DNA of 64,000 bases, from NCBI GenBank assembly GCA_947561395.2, contig OX387187.1, forward strand, positions 21,185,829-21,249,828, written 5' to 3'. The notes beneath the pieces were generated by a model, which worked only from the letters and a program-made list of their open reading frames with translations, searched no databases and was not told the DNA's origin. The translations under genes and the position numbers were made by a program. This DNA comes from Buxus sempervirens. Its lineage: Eukaryota > Streptophyta > Magnoliopsida > Buxales > Buxaceae. Positions 34,228 through 46,150 of this stretch are shown in pieces; the first letter of the stretch is position 1, and every line of letters begins with the position of its first letter.

Positions 34228-37200
34228 TATAAGCACCTCATTTTTGCGCTCCCCGAAAAACCAAAAAATGCAAACCCTGGCCAGAAAGTCAAACCCTAAA
34301 GGGGTGAAAAGTTGACTTTTTGATCAAGTAAAAATTGGCCACCTTGCTTTATATCATTGGATAGAGAATCTCGACACGGTTCCAACGCAACTGAGTTTGT
34401 AGGAATCGGGGTCCGGATGAAAGTTCTACGGGCGGTCAAACTTGAGCAGAGCCAAAAGTTGACTTTCTGCTAAAATCCGATCCAGAGGCCTAACCCTAGG
34501 TCATTGGATAGAGAATCTCGACACGGTTCCAACGCAACCGAGTTTGCAGGAATCGGGGTCCGAATGAAGGTTCTGCAGGCGGTCAAACTTGAGCAGAGCC
34601 AAAAGTTGACTTTCTGCTAAAATCTGATCCAGAGGCCTACCCCTAGGTCATTGGATAGAGAATCTTGACACGGTTCCAACGCAACTGAGTTTGCAGGAAT
34701 CGGGGTCCGGATGAAGGTTCTGCAGGCGGTCAAACTTGAGCAGAGCCAAAAGTTGACTTTCTGCTAAAATACAATCCAGAGGCCTACCCCTAGGTCATTG
34801 GATAGAGAATCTCGACACGGTTCCAACGCAACTGAGTTTGCAGGAATCGGGGTCCGGATGAAGGATCTGCGGGCGGTCAAACCTGAGCAGAGCCAAAAGT
34901 TGACTTTCTGCTAAAATCCTATCCAGAGGCCTACCCCTAGGTCATTGGATAGAGAATCTCGACACGGTTCCAACGCAACTGAGTTTGCAGGAATCGGGGT
35001 CCGGATGAAGGTTCTGCGGGCGGTCAAACTTGAGCAGAGCCAAAAGTTGACTTTCTGCTAAAATCCGATCCGGAGGCCTACCCCTAGGTCATGGGATGGA
35101 GGGCTCCGATACTATTCTAATGAAACTATGTTTGCCCAGATCGGAGTCCGGATGAGGAAAATATGAGCTGACAAAATTCTCAAGCAGCAAAACCGGCAAT
35201 CTGCGAACGTGGCAAAAAGCTGCGCACGTGGCGAGTTGCGCAGGAAAATATCCCGGGGATCAAATCCGTAAATATCCAAACATTCGAAATATCCCAGGGA
35301 CTAAATCTGTAAAAATCCGAGAATATCGGATTAAACCAAAAATTGCCAGGGACTAAATCCGAATTTTTTAGATTTTTACGACCGGCGAGCGACGGCATTA
35401 AATGATTTTCATCATTATGCCGCTCGCGCGGACGTGGCAAGCGAGTGGGCGCCGCCTTTGTTTTTCCCTTATATAAGCCGCGCGAAATCTCGCGCAAGAG
35501 GGTTGGAAGATTTCGAAAAAAAAATCTAAGTGTTGGAAGAAATTTGGTTCGGAGGATTTTTGGTGCAGTGCCCAAGCTCCTTCCCCACCCGAACCTTACC
35601 TGTCTCAGTGGCTTCGGCCTCCCCAAGCTCTCCACCTTGATCCAACCCCCTATCCTTGCTTCTTCCTCGTCCCCGCACAACCAAACGAAGGCCGGTTGCT
35701 ATTGGAGGTGCAAGAGAGGAGAGTTCCAGCGCTCGTGCCACCTCGAGGAGGCTCCCTCACTCAGCTCCAGAACTCAAAGAACCACCAGGTAAACATCCCT
35801 GTTACATTGGGTTACACATATATGAATATGCAATGTTTTTTGTAAGCCGGTCTTATTCGGTGGCATGAGGCCACAGCCATGAAAACTTGCCATGTTTTTT
35901 CATTCACTTCCATCCGATAAATACCACCCTGCAAGGAAGAGGAAGATGCATGTGCTGTTCACGTCGAGAAGGGAGCATGTTCCCCAAGTACCCGCCATCT
36001 AATGTACCCCTGTAAACCCCCTCCTCCTTCCCTTCTTCGGATATTAGTGTGCATGCTTGAGGTCCAGTCGGTTGGAGGAAAGTGCATGTAATGTCTGCAT
36101 GCTGTTTTTTTTTGTTTTTATTATGCTGAACTTGCTAACATGCTATTTGCTGCTTGTGCACCCTTGAGCATGCTCCCATCACCCTCCTTTTTTAAGCTGT
36201 TAATGCATCTGTACCTGTTTTTTTATCGGGTTTGTTTTTTCTTCTTTTAAGAGATTTTGGGTTGTGGGATGAAGCATGAAGCATGTTTAGATTAATTTGA
36301 CTGCCAGTTTAAGTGTCTTCTGGGGGGTGGCCGAAGCCCTGGAAGGGCTTACAGAGCCTAAAAAACGAGTTACAGAGCTTAAAATCAGCTAAGAAATGGA
36401 GTTTGAAAGAAAACCGAGAGCATCGAGTGTCCGCTGAGTTCGCGCGAAGCTCGCGCGTACCCTTCTCGCGAGGCTCGCGCAAAGCTCGCGCGAACCTTGC
36501 GCCCACTTTTTTTTTGTGTTTTTTCGTTGTTTTCGGTCCGCCCATTTCGCGCCGACCCAACACAATGAGCCAGTTTTTTTTTCTCTGACAGAGTGTCTAT
36601 CTTGTGTTTTTTTTTGTGTGATTATTGCTAGATGTGAATGATATTTCCGAACCGGATAAACCAATAGGGTTTCTGGGTCACCCGAAAACCCGACATGGGA
36701 CTTGGACTCCCGGTCCAACTTGACTTCCAATGGGCCTTCCAACGGGGCCCACCAAGCCCAATAAACACCAAAGCATGCCATTAAAATAACTTAAGTAAAA
36801 TGAACAATTTGAACCGGGCGGGCCAAACCCAATGTGGCCCACCCGAGCCTTGTTATGCGAAATTGATGCATGAATTGCGTGGTTTGGCCGAGACCAAGGG
36901 CAAGGGCCTACCAGGCCCGCCAAAGCCCACCAACCGAACCAAGGAAGGGTACAAACCCTAACTTCCGGTAACTTGGGCTTACAAGCCCAGATTTGGACTG
37001 CGGGCCTCAAGCCCAGTGTCCAAATCACTTTGGCAAAATTAAAAAGATAAATCCAATAAAAATACTTGGACACCATGTGGGCCCACCTTAGGGGCCCACA
37101 AACCGGTCCGGCCCACTTGTGCATGAAAAACACTTAATCTTCAAATCTGAACTTAAAGTAAAATCAATTGAACTAACCAAAGCCCAAAGGACCTCTCAGG

Positions 37201-37623
37201 CTAGACTGAGGTCCACAAGGGTACACGGGCTTGACTAAGCCCACCAAGGATACCGTGGGCCTTCCAACGGGGCCCACCCAACTAGACTCAGATCACCTAA
37301 GTAATCAAGATAAAAGCAACTAAAGGGACCCACACCACTCAAGTGGTCCCGCCAGACTTAACCAAATTGCATACCGGATTAGGAATCAGGTGAGACCAAT
37401 GTAAGCTGACTCAAACCAGGGAACCCACGGGACCCGTCATCCGACGGGGTGGACCGGGGTGTCTACGGACTTCCCCGAACCACAACCGAGAACAGACTTA
37501 GAATCTCAAGCCGCAGACCAAAAAGCCCTAATAAGCAAGATTAGGCACCCAGGTGTCCGCCTGCACCCCATCAGGCGGTGACGACTCCGAATTCCCACGT
37601 GCCGCGTTTCCCACGCGCGCACA
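34228..37623 (+). mobile_element. Solo family-B LTR (B2) inside LTR A2
   Basis: It starts TATAAGCACCTCATTTTTGC (the TG end mutated to TA) and ends CGCGCGCACA. The 5-bp TSD CTTGG lies at 34223-34227 and 37624-37628. The A2 LTR text reads continuously across it. It holds a 147-bp tandem array, a TATA-like TATATAAG near 35470, a donor-like CAG/GTAAAC near 35788 and a GCGC-rich dyad cluster (36432-36505) instead of the GTATCC dyads of B1, B3 and B5. Confidence 0.92.
34354..35093 (+). repeat. 147-bp tandem repeat, 5 units plus a partial sixth, in LTR B2
   Basis: TCATTGGATAGAG starts at 34354, 34501, 34648, 34795 and 34942, and a decayed form (TCATGGGATGGAG) starts at 35089. Every step is exactly 147 bp. 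Units differ by only a few bases. B3, B4 and B5 show only one or two diverged units at this position. Confidence 0.95.
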
Positions 37624-37877
37624 CTTGGCAACCACCTTGTGTGGATGAATGGGGGTGCCTAACACCTTCCCCTATTCATAATCTAATCCCCTTACCTATC
37701 TCTGGATTTCATTTTCAAGTAGAGTTATTTTTACTCTAGTATTTGCCTTCTTGCTCTTTTGAATCTTTTGGTGTCCATTCACACCCTAAAATTGAATGGT
37801 GGCAACTCTCCCATATTTCGTTGAGCCCGTGTGATGACGGAAAGAATCATCTCGGTGATTTTTCCATGTCTCACAAC

Positions 37878-37896
37878 TGGCGACTCTGCTGGGGAC
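37878..37896 (+). promoter_or_regulatory. tRNA-Arg primer binding site (A2)
   Basis: TGGCGACTCTGCTGGGGAC follows the LTR end after two bases. It is complementary to the CCA-ending 3' part of plant tRNA-Arg(ACG), as in Tat/Ogre-type elements; one position differs from A1. Confidence 0.88.
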
Positions 37897-39641
37897 TTGT
37901 GGATTTAAGCCATTTTGTGTATTTGTTCATGCTTTTTCTTTACTTTTGAATGCTTGCTATTTTGCCTACTTTACTTGTGTATATTGAATCTCAAATCTGA
38001 TTTGTATGATTAGAAAAATCACATGGATAAAAGCATGGGTATGTTGCTTGATTGTGTTTAGGAATGTGTTTAAGGGAAAGCCCATCTTGTAATAAGACTT
38101 TGCTATATTTTGTGAGAGCATGTGTTATTTTGGGTTTCAATGCCATGAGTTGAACATGAAAAAGTTTTTTACCTGAAATCTGGAAATTTAGTGTAACTTT
38201 TGGGGTATTCGAACATGATTCCCATGAACAATGCTTTCTAGTGCTTAAATATTTTTTTTGGTGGCATGCCTTTGATTTGGGGTAGGGGATGACATGATTT
38301 GAGCAAGAAAGCAAGAAAAAAAATCTGGAAATTCAGTAGCCATTTTGGGGGTTTTCAAGCATGTTTTCCCCAACAAAACACCTTTTGTACAATGCATCTA
38401 GTTGTTGTATTTTTAGGCTTACATTTGGGTATGATTAAGGCACTTTGAGCATGAAAATGAGAACCATGAAACCCAGAATTCAGTAGAGGTTTTGAGAGGT
38501 TTTCAAGCATGTTTTCCCCAGTTAAAAGCTTCTTGTACAATACATATAGTTGCTGTATTTTTAGGCTTACATTTGGGCATGAATAAGGCACTTTGAGCAT
38601 GAGAAAAAAAGCATGAAATCTGGAAATTTAGGTAATGCTTTTGGGGTTTCAAGCATGCTTTCCATGTTTTAATTGTTGTTTGTACAATGTGATAACATGT
38701 TTGGGTGCCACTTTTGTGTATATGATGGTCATGAGCATGTTTGGGTGTTTATTATCTTGTGCTTGTGTTTTTAATTCCAATATGATTGTCATATTTGCCT
38801 TGACTTGAAATGGTATGCTTGGCTACGAAAAAGAGTGGCAAGGGGCTGGGAAGTTGTGAATGTACCTCAAAATTCAAAATGCACTTGAGCACTATAAACA
38901 CTTTGCACAGCCTACCCATTACCTATAGAAAGTTGAACCCGAATGTGTGTAGCTTGGCGCACCGAGGTCGATACTTCGGAAAGCAAAAGTGAAAACATTT
39001 ACCTTAGAATTTGAGTCAATAATGTGATGACAATGAGATCTGTGATTCGATTCCGGGCATCACTAGACTTGAGTTCTAAGTTGCCAATTAAGCCAAAACC
39101 CAAAAACCATACGCTTGAAGGTGGAGAAACACATTTTCAGCTAAAAGTACACAATTACATTTGGGGAATTAGGTGTAAATGTGGGAAGGCCGTTTGCATG
39201 TTTCACAGGCCAAGGTACAATACGAATACCATATTGAAGGTAACACAAGGTGGCAAGGTAAAGCCATGTTTTCTTTTTTTTATTATCTTCATGAAAATTA
39301 AAAGTCATGGTGTCCACATGGATGGGATGAAATTTTTTCCCAAAAATATTTGTAGCCTAAGGTTGGTGTAACCCATAGGAAGAGTCTCTAACTCTGCTTA
39401 GAAGTCATCCTACCCAAAGTCCATGCAAGAGGCAACCCAGTGTACCAAATCCAAGAATTGGTGTATAACTTTGGAGGGTACAAGTACCCTCATGAATTTG
39501 TGAATTTTTGCAAGTATGATGTCAAAGCCCAATTTGGGGCTGAATTTGAAGGCCAAGTCAAGGTGAACATCAAGGGGGAATGAAAATAACATGATCTGGT
39601 GAAAAAATGGGTCAAAAAGGGCCATTTCGGCATTAACCGAC
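37897..39641 (+). mobile_element. Family-A leader (A2), cut by LTR B3
   Basis: This non-coding leader is homologous to 49577-50740 of A1. A 101-bp block (38909-39009) is about 94% identical to A1 50099-50199, while neighbouring text is far less similar. Repeated short segments (GGCTTACATTTGGG, GCATGTTTTCCCCA) occur at 38350-38600. The gag-pol part is not present in the window because B3 begins at 39642. Confidence 0.8.
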
Positions 39642-40220
39642 TATAAACACCTCATTTTTGCGCTCCTGGAAGAGCCGGAAATGCAAAACCCGGCTAAAAA
39701 GTCAAACCCTGAGGGGTCGAAATTTGACCTTTTGATCAAATGATAATTGGCCACCTTTTTTATCTCAATGGATATGGAATCCCGACACGAGTCCAATGCA
39801 AATGAGTTTGCTGGAATCGGAGTCCGGATGAAGGTTCCGTGGGCCGGTCAAACGTGAGGGTGAGCGAAGGTTGACTTTTTTTGAACCCCGAGCCAGGTGC
39901 TTAGCTCTATATCATTGGATAGAGGGCTCTGATACGAGTCCAACGCAACTGAGTTTGCTCAAATTGGAGTCCGGATGAAGGAGATATGAGCTGTCGAAGT
40001 TTCCGAGCAGCAAAACCCAGAAAGTTGCACACGTGGCAAAAATCCGCACACGTGGCGAGTAGCGCAAGAAAATATCTCAAGGGGCTATCTGTAAATATCC
40101 AAACATGCAAAATATCTCAAGGTTTAAATCAAAATTTCGCAGGGACCAAATCTGTGAATATCTAAGAGTATCGGATGAATCTGCGAATATCCAGGGGCAA
40201 ATCCGTAATTTTTTGATTTG

Positions 40221-40284
40221 TATCCAACCAAATATGTCGGATACACATACCTCAGTGTATAACCGACACTATTCATCGGATACA
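40221..40284 (+). repeat. 39-bp-period dyad array, 2 units (B3, distal)
   Basis: Units at 40221 (GTATCCAAC/GTCGGATAC) and 40260 (ATAACCGAC/ATCGGATAC) have 7-nt centres and a 14-nt spacer. Confidence 0.85.
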
Positions 40285-40363
40285 AGGAGATTTTCCAGCG
40301 AGATTCGCGCCGATTCCCCGACAATTTCGCGGCGACATTAAAATTCGCAAATTATGATGTTTT

Positions 40364-40466
40364 GTATCCGATATATTATATCGGATACACTTGAAGGTTA
40401 GTATAGCCGGCCTTGGTGGCCGGATACACACATCCTCTAGTGTACCTGGCCTCCAAGGCCGGATAC
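40364..40466 (+). repeat. 39-bp-period dyad array, 3 units (B3, promoter-proximal)
   Basis: Units start at 40364 (GTATCCGAT/ATCGGATAC), 40403 (ATAGCCGGC/GCCGGATAC) and 40442 (GTACCTGGC/GCCGGATAC). The last unit ends 12 nt before the TATA box. Confidence 0.92.
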
Positions 40467-40478
40467 ATTAAGTTTGCC

Positions 40479-40486
40479 TATAAAAG
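40479..40486 (+). promoter_or_regulatory. TATA box of LTR B3
   Basis: TATAAAAG lies between TTTGCC and GGCAAA, a 6-bp inverted repeat that brackets the box. Confidence 0.75.
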
Positions 40487-41516
40487 GCAAACAGCAGCTC
40501 AATTTCGGGGTTGGCTTCATTTTTGTTGTTTCCCCCCTTTCCTCCCCCTTTGTGCCTACTCCGAAAACCCTTCTTCCACCTCTCCTTGCCCCCATATCAC
40601 CCAAGACACCACCTAAACACTACCCAACCCCTTTTCCCCTTCTTTTTCTCCATTTCCTCACAACCAAGAGAGGAGTCTTTGCTGTTGGTGCTACAAAAAG
40701 AGGAAGCTACAACTACTGTCCCACCTCCAGGAGGTGTTTCCACACTGCCTAAGCACCCAAGAACCACCAGGTGAGACTCCTTGGCATGTTTGGTTATACA
40801 TATATTAAAAAGGGAGTTTTCTATAAAAGTTCTTTGAGTTTTGCTTCTACCAAGCATATATCTGTTTTAGTGAATACTTGCATGTGTTTTCTTCCGTCTC
40901 TTGGTAGCATGGTGCTCTCCAAGGGTAATGGAGACCCCATGCACGACCCTAGGGGAGGGTGAGAGGCTTTATTGCTTCATTTTCGGCCACTGTTTTAGCA
41001 TATGTATGTTTGTTTTAAAGGGGAGCTTGTTCCCTCATGCTAGCTTCCCATGTATCCCAATGTAAACCCCCCACATTCCCTTCTCGTGGCTGCTCTCCTC
41101 TCTCCCTTGTCACTACCTCTCGGTTGTTCCTGGTGGTGGTTGTGAGGCTTCCCTCTCACACACTCTAAAAGCCAAGGTTTGTGACAATATATGCATGTGT
41201 AAGCACCCATTTCGCTTTATTTGTATAACTTTTTGTGCTTACTGTTTTGAGTGAAGTAAAAAACTAGAACAGGGACTCCTTGGTCCCTGTTCGACCATTG
41301 CATGCGATCCAAAACAGAAGAGGTAGGAACAAAGCCTCCTCCCTCCCTTTTTCCATGTTGTAGAAACCACAAAAAAAAAAACAAGAGATGAGGTGATTCC
41401 TCATCTCCAGAGCCAATGTGGGCTCACACAGGAGCCCACACAATCCCTAGAACACCCCAAGAGGCCTAAAAAAACCAACCCCAATGCAAGAATCCGGAAA
41501 CTTAGCTTCTGTAGGT

Positions 41517-41619
41517 TGATCCGACAACTCAGGTCAGATCAACAGAGACCTATTTGTAGCCGGCAAAAGATGCCGGATACACTGAGACCTGTGTGTAACC
41601 GGCATCTCAGGCCGATTAC
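41517..41619 (+). repeat. 39-bp-period dyad array, 3 units (B3, downstream)
   Basis: Units start at 41517 (TGATCCGAC/GTCAGATCA), 41556 (GTAGCCGGC/GCCGGATAC) and 41595 (GTAACCGGC/GCCGATTAC). The position is downstream of the TATA box, equivalent to 23909-23972 in B1. Confidence 0.9.
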
Positions 41620-42613
41620 ACTGCCAAATTGCTTTTTTTTTTTGCCATTTTCTGATCTTGTGTTTTTTTTTTTTTTGGTTTGTTTGATCAATCCGGATAA
41701 ACCAGAAGGGTTTCCGGGGGCCATGGACCAACCCGATCCAAATCGATTTCCAGTGGGCCTTCCAACGGGGCCCACCAAGCCCGACAAACTTATTTTTGCT
41801 AAATAAGATAATTAAAAGAATTGAGTGGGCCAGACCCTTTGAGGCCCACCAAAACCCAACTGGGGCAACATGCATGTTTAGATCTAGGCTTGGTTTGGCC
41901 GAGACTGCGGGTAGGGCCGATCGGGCCCGCTAAAGCCCATTGAACCATACCCACTTAGGGTTTCCAAACCCTAAATCAAGAAGTCTTGGGCTTTCAAGCC
42001 CAAGCCCAGGTAAAGGGCCCCAAGCCCAAATCCTGGCCCTTTTTGGCACAGATTAAGAAAGATAATCAAGATCACTTGGCAACCAACTGTGTGGCCCACT
42101 CAAGGGCCCAATTTTGCATGGAAGCCAAATTAAAACCTCCAACTTGAAATTTAATAAAATTGATTCATTGAACCAAGCCCAAAGGGCCTCCCAGGCCAGA
42201 CTGAGGCCCACCAGGGGGCATGTGGGCTTGACCCAAGCCCACCAAGGGATCCGCAGGCCTTCCAACGGGGCCTGCCCAATCAGACTCAGATCACTCTAAG
42301 TTAAAAAAGATAAAATCAAGTAAAGGGACTCACACCACTTCGGTGGTCCCGCCAGACTTAACCAAATGGCATGCCGGATTAGGAATCGGGTAAGACCAAA
42401 GTAAGCTGACTCAAACCAGGGAACCCACGGGAACCGTCATCCAATGGGGTGGCCTGGGGTGTCTACGGACTTCCCCAAACTACAACTGAGACCCTACCTA
42501 GAATCTCAAGCCGCAGACCAGACCAATAGACAAGATTAGGCACCTAGGTGTCCGTCTGCACCCCATCAGGCGGTGGCGACTCCTAACTTTCCCGTGCCGC
42601 GTTTCCGATGCGC

Positions 42614-42669
42614 GCACACTGGCGACTCAGGTCGGTTCAACAGAGTTTCCTTCTAATCCAACGTATTTG
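42614..42669. other. 56-bp spacer between tail-to-tail LTRs B3 and B4
   Basis: It begins CTGGCGACTC, as expected right after an LTR of this group, then runs into the inverted end of B4 (TGTGCGCGC). No other feature is seen. Confidence 0.7.
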
Positions 42670-45454
42670 TGCGCGCATCGGAAACGCGGCACGGGAAAGT
42701 TTGGAGTCGCCACCGCCTGATGGGGTGCAGGCAGACACCTGGGTGCCTAATCTTGTCTATTAAGGCTTGGGTCTGCGGCTTTTGAGATTCTAAGTAGGGT
42801 CTCGGTTGCGGTCCGGGGAAGTCCGTAGACACCCCGGTCCACCCCGTCGAGTGACGGGTCCCTTAGGTTTATCCTGGTTTGAGTCAGCTTGCTTTGGTCT
42901 CACCCGATTCCTAATCTGATATACAGCTCAGTTAAGTCTGGCGGAACCACCTGAATGGTGTGGGTCCTTTTAATTGCTTTTATCTTGATTAATTAGGTAA
43001 TCTGAGTCTGGTTGGGTGGACCCTGTTGGAAGGCCCACAGTGTCCTTGGTGGGCTTAGTCAAGCCCATGTACTCTTGTGGGCCTTAGTCTAGCCTAAGAG
43101 GCCCTTTGGGCTTTGGTTAGTTCAATTGATTTTACCTTTGGTTTCAACTTGGTTTTAAGTGGTTTTCATGTAAGGGTGGGCCGGATTGGTTTATGGGCCC
43201 ACATGGTAGCCAAGTAATTTAGTGGATTTATCTTTTGGAGTTTCCAAAAATGGGTTGGACACTGGGCTTGGGGCCTGTAGTCCTGATTAGGGCTTGAAAG
43301 CCCAAGTTACAGGAAGTTAGGGTTTGCACCCTTCTTTGGTTCGGTTGGTGGGCTTTGGCGGGCCCGGTAGGCCCTTGCCCTTGGTCTCGGCCAAACCACA
43401 CATTTATACATCAATTCACTAACAAGTTCAGGTGGGCCGCATTAGGTTTGGCCACCCAGTTTAATCAGTTAATTTTACTTATCTTGATTAAGTTACATGC
43501 ATACATTCCATTGTGTTTATTGGGCTTGTTGGGCCCCGTTGGAAGGCCCACTGGAAATCAAGTTGGACGGGGGGTCCAAGTCCCATGTTGGGTTTTCGGG
43601 TGACCCGGAAACCCTATTGGTCCATTGGGTTTGGTTTGAAGAAGTCACCCATATCCAGTAAAATCACAGAATATACAGAAATCACGAAATACACAAAATA
43701 TACACAAATCCCATAATCTGGGTCCAAGGGGAGGGACTTGGGGCTCCTGTGGGCGGTAAAGGGCATTTTCGGGTTTCCAAAAAATATAGCAATTCAGTAA
43801 TAAAAAAGGGGTGCGCTGACCTCAGGCGCTAGGCGTGAGGTCAGCGCGAGCTGGGTGGACCGAAACCCCACAAAAGACCTTTGCGCGAAAAGCGCCTCGC
43901 GAGAGCTTGGCGGACACCCTGATGCTCTATTTTTTTTCTTTTTCTCTCAAAGACTGGCTTGATTTCCAGTCTCTGTAACACCTCCCAAGTGCTTCTAGCA
44001 TCCCCAGAAGACACCTAAACATGCTTTGAAATTATTCTAACCTACTACAAGACACAACTCCATATCAAGAAACCAAGCTCGGTTATTATATGAAAAAAAA
44101 AAAACAACTACAGATACACTAACAGCTGCAGGGGGAGTGGGGGGGTGATGGGAGCATGCTCACAGGTGCACAAGAAGGAGACAGTAGGTGGCAGGGGGTT
44201 GGGGGAGCATGCTGGCAAGTCTAGCAAACCATAAAACAACAAACAAAAAACAATAACAAACAAAGATCGCCTACGTAAGATGGAAACCTAATTTTTGCAC
44301 CTACGCCTGCACCTGAACTCTATGCATGCACACAGACATTCGGAGAAGGGAAGGAGAAGGGGGGTTTACAGGGATACATTAGATGAAGGGAACTTGAGGG
44401 AACATGCTCCCTCTTTAACGTAGACAACGCAAGCATCTTCCTCTTCCTTACTTGGTGGCCTTCCTCGGGTAGAAATGAAAAGAAAAGGCATGGCAAGCTT
44501 TCATGACAATGGTCTTATGGCACGGAACAAGACCGGCTTATGAGATCCTTTAGAAAACATTGCATATTCATATATGTGTAACCTAAAGTAACAAGGACCC
44601 TTACCTGGTGGTTCTTAAGTTCTGGAGCAGAGTGGAGATGCCTCCTCGAAGCCGGACAGCAGTTGGAGCTTCCACTTTTACCGCACCGACAGTAGCAATG
44701 CTTCCACTCGCTTAGGTTGAAATGGAGGAGAACGAAGGAAGGGTGAGGCGCTTGGGGTTTTTTTTTTGGAAGCAAGGAGTCAACGGGAGCTGGGGAGAGC
44801 AGGTTTCCGGAAACCGAAGGCCAACGAGAGAAAAGCTTTCCCAAAAAAATTTCCAACCTTTCGCAATGGAGCATCGCGCGGTTTATATAGGAGAGAAAAA
44901 AGGGTATCCGCTAAGCTTGCGCTCAGCGCATATCGCGCTTGCCTTGCTTGCACAAGCGGCAAAATTATTGAAAAAACCATTAATGCGACTACTCGATGGT
45001 CAAAAAATCCGATTTTTTTGGATTTGGTCCCTGAGTATTTTCGATTTAATCCGATATTCTTAGAATTTTACAGATTTAGTCCCTGGGATATTTCGTAGGT
45101 TTGGATATTCATAGATTTGATCCCCGAGATATTTTTCTGCGCAACTCACCACGTGTACAGCTTTTTGCCACGTGTGCAGTTTGCTGGTTTTGCTGTTCGG
45201 AAAATTTGACAGCTCATATTTTCTCCATCCGGACTCCGATCAGGGCAAACTCAGTTGTGTTAGAATCGTATCAGAGCCCTCTATCCGATGACCTAGGGGT
45301 AGGCATCTAGATCGGATTTTAGCAGAAAGTCAACTTTCGGCTCCCCTAAAGTTTTACCGCCCGCAGAACCTTCATCCGGACTCCGATTCCTGCAAACTCA
45401 GTTGCGTTGGAACCGTATCGAGATTCTCTACCCAATGATATAAAGCGAGGTGGC
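42670..45454 (-). mobile_element. Family-B LTR (B4), inverted, cut by B5
   Basis: Reading on the minus strand it ends GATGCGCGCACA at 42670 and has U5 TGGCGACTC (42704-42712), a donor-like CAG/GTAAGG near 44610 and TATATAAA near 44890. Its first 100 or so bases are missing because B5 starts at 45455. It lacks GTATCC dyads and, like B2, has GCGC-type dyads, including a perfect 12-bp inverted repeat GCGCTGACCTCA/TGAGGTCAGCGC with an 11-nt loop near 43812-43846. Confidence 0.85.
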
Positions 45455-46007
45455 TGTAAGCACCTCATTTTTGCGCTCCCGAAAAAGCCGGAAATGCAAA
45501 CCCTAAATAGAAAGTCAAACCCTAAGGGGTGGAAATTTGACCTTTTGAGCAAGTGAAAATTGGGCACCTTGCTTTATCTCAATGGATAGAGAATCCCGAC
45601 ACGAGTCCAACGCAACTGAGTTTACTAGAATCGGAGTCCGGATGAAGGTTCGGTGGGCCGGTCAAACTTAAAGGAGAGCCGAAAGTTAGCCCTATGTCAT
45701 TGAATAGAGGGCTCCGATACGAGTCTAACGCAATTGAGTTTGCCCAAATCGAAGTTCGGATGAAGGAGATATGAGCTGTCGAAGATTCCGAGCAGCAAAA
45801 CCGGAAACTGCACACGTGGCGCAGGAAACTGCACACGTGGCAGCCAACGCAGCAAAATATCTCAGGGACTAAATCTTAAATATCCAAAAATCATCAAATA
45901 TCCCAGGGACTAAACCAAAATTCGTGGGGACCAATCCGTAGATATCCGAAAATGTCAAATCAGTCGAATCAGTCAAGTCGAAGGGCAAATCCGTAATTTT
46001 TTGATTT

Positions 46008-46071
46008 GTATCCGGTCATATATATCGGATACACATGGGTTTGTGTGTAACCGACATCAAATGCGGGATAC
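46008..46071 (+). repeat. 39-bp-period dyad array, 2 units (B5, distal)
   Basis: Units at 46008 (GTATCCGGT/ATCGGATAC) and 46047 (GTAACCGAC/GCGGGATAC) have 7-nt centres. Confidence 0.85.
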
Positions 46072-46150
46072 AAAGATATCTTCCAGCGAGATTCGCGCCG
46101 ATCGCCCGACAAATTCGCGGCGACATTTAATTTTCGGATGATTATGTTTT

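Larger units (their letters stand above)
32062..37875 (+). mobile_element. Family-A 5' LTR (A2), split by solo LTR B2
   Basis: It starts TGTAGACACGCTAAAATCG at 32062 and ends TCTCACA at 37875, followed after AC by the primer binding site. Removing the nested B2 LTR and its TSD leaves about 2.41 kb. It carries a 4-unit dyad array (32165-32306), a TATA box (32474-32481) and a splice donor CAG/GTAAGC at 32576/32577. The U5 element is TGGCAACTC (37800-37808), one change from TGGCGACTC. Confidence 0.9.
39642..42613 (+). mobile_element. Family-B LTR (B3)
   Basis: It starts TATAAACACCTCATTTTTGC and ends GATGCGCGCACA, then CTGGCGACTC. It has dyad arrays at 40221-40284, 40364-40466 and 41517-41619, a TATA box at 40479-40486, a donor-like CAG/GTGAGA near 40770, and the U5 element TGGCGACTC at 42574-42582. 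The TGGCGACTC at 42615 may be the first half of a tRNA-Arg primer site, but the following bases do not match. Confidence 0.85.

Noticed and set aside
35180..35792. 166-residue minus frame and 115-residue plus frame in LTR B2
   Set aside because: Both overlap the LTR leader region; no family match and not preserved in B1, B3, B4 or B5.
36309..37133. Minus-strand frames in the GGCCC-rich part of LTR B2
   Set aside because: Equivalent text in B1, B3 and B4 gives different broken frames; it is non-coding U5 sequence.
38810..38992. Small conserved protein in the family-A leader
   Set aside because: The frame is shared with 50030-50183, but differences are as often non-synonymous as synonymous and start positions differ; I keep it only as a conserved leader block.
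42615..42633. Full tRNA-Arg primer site after LTR B3
   Set aside because: Only the first nine bases (TGGCGACTC) match; the rest diverges, so I report it as partial only.
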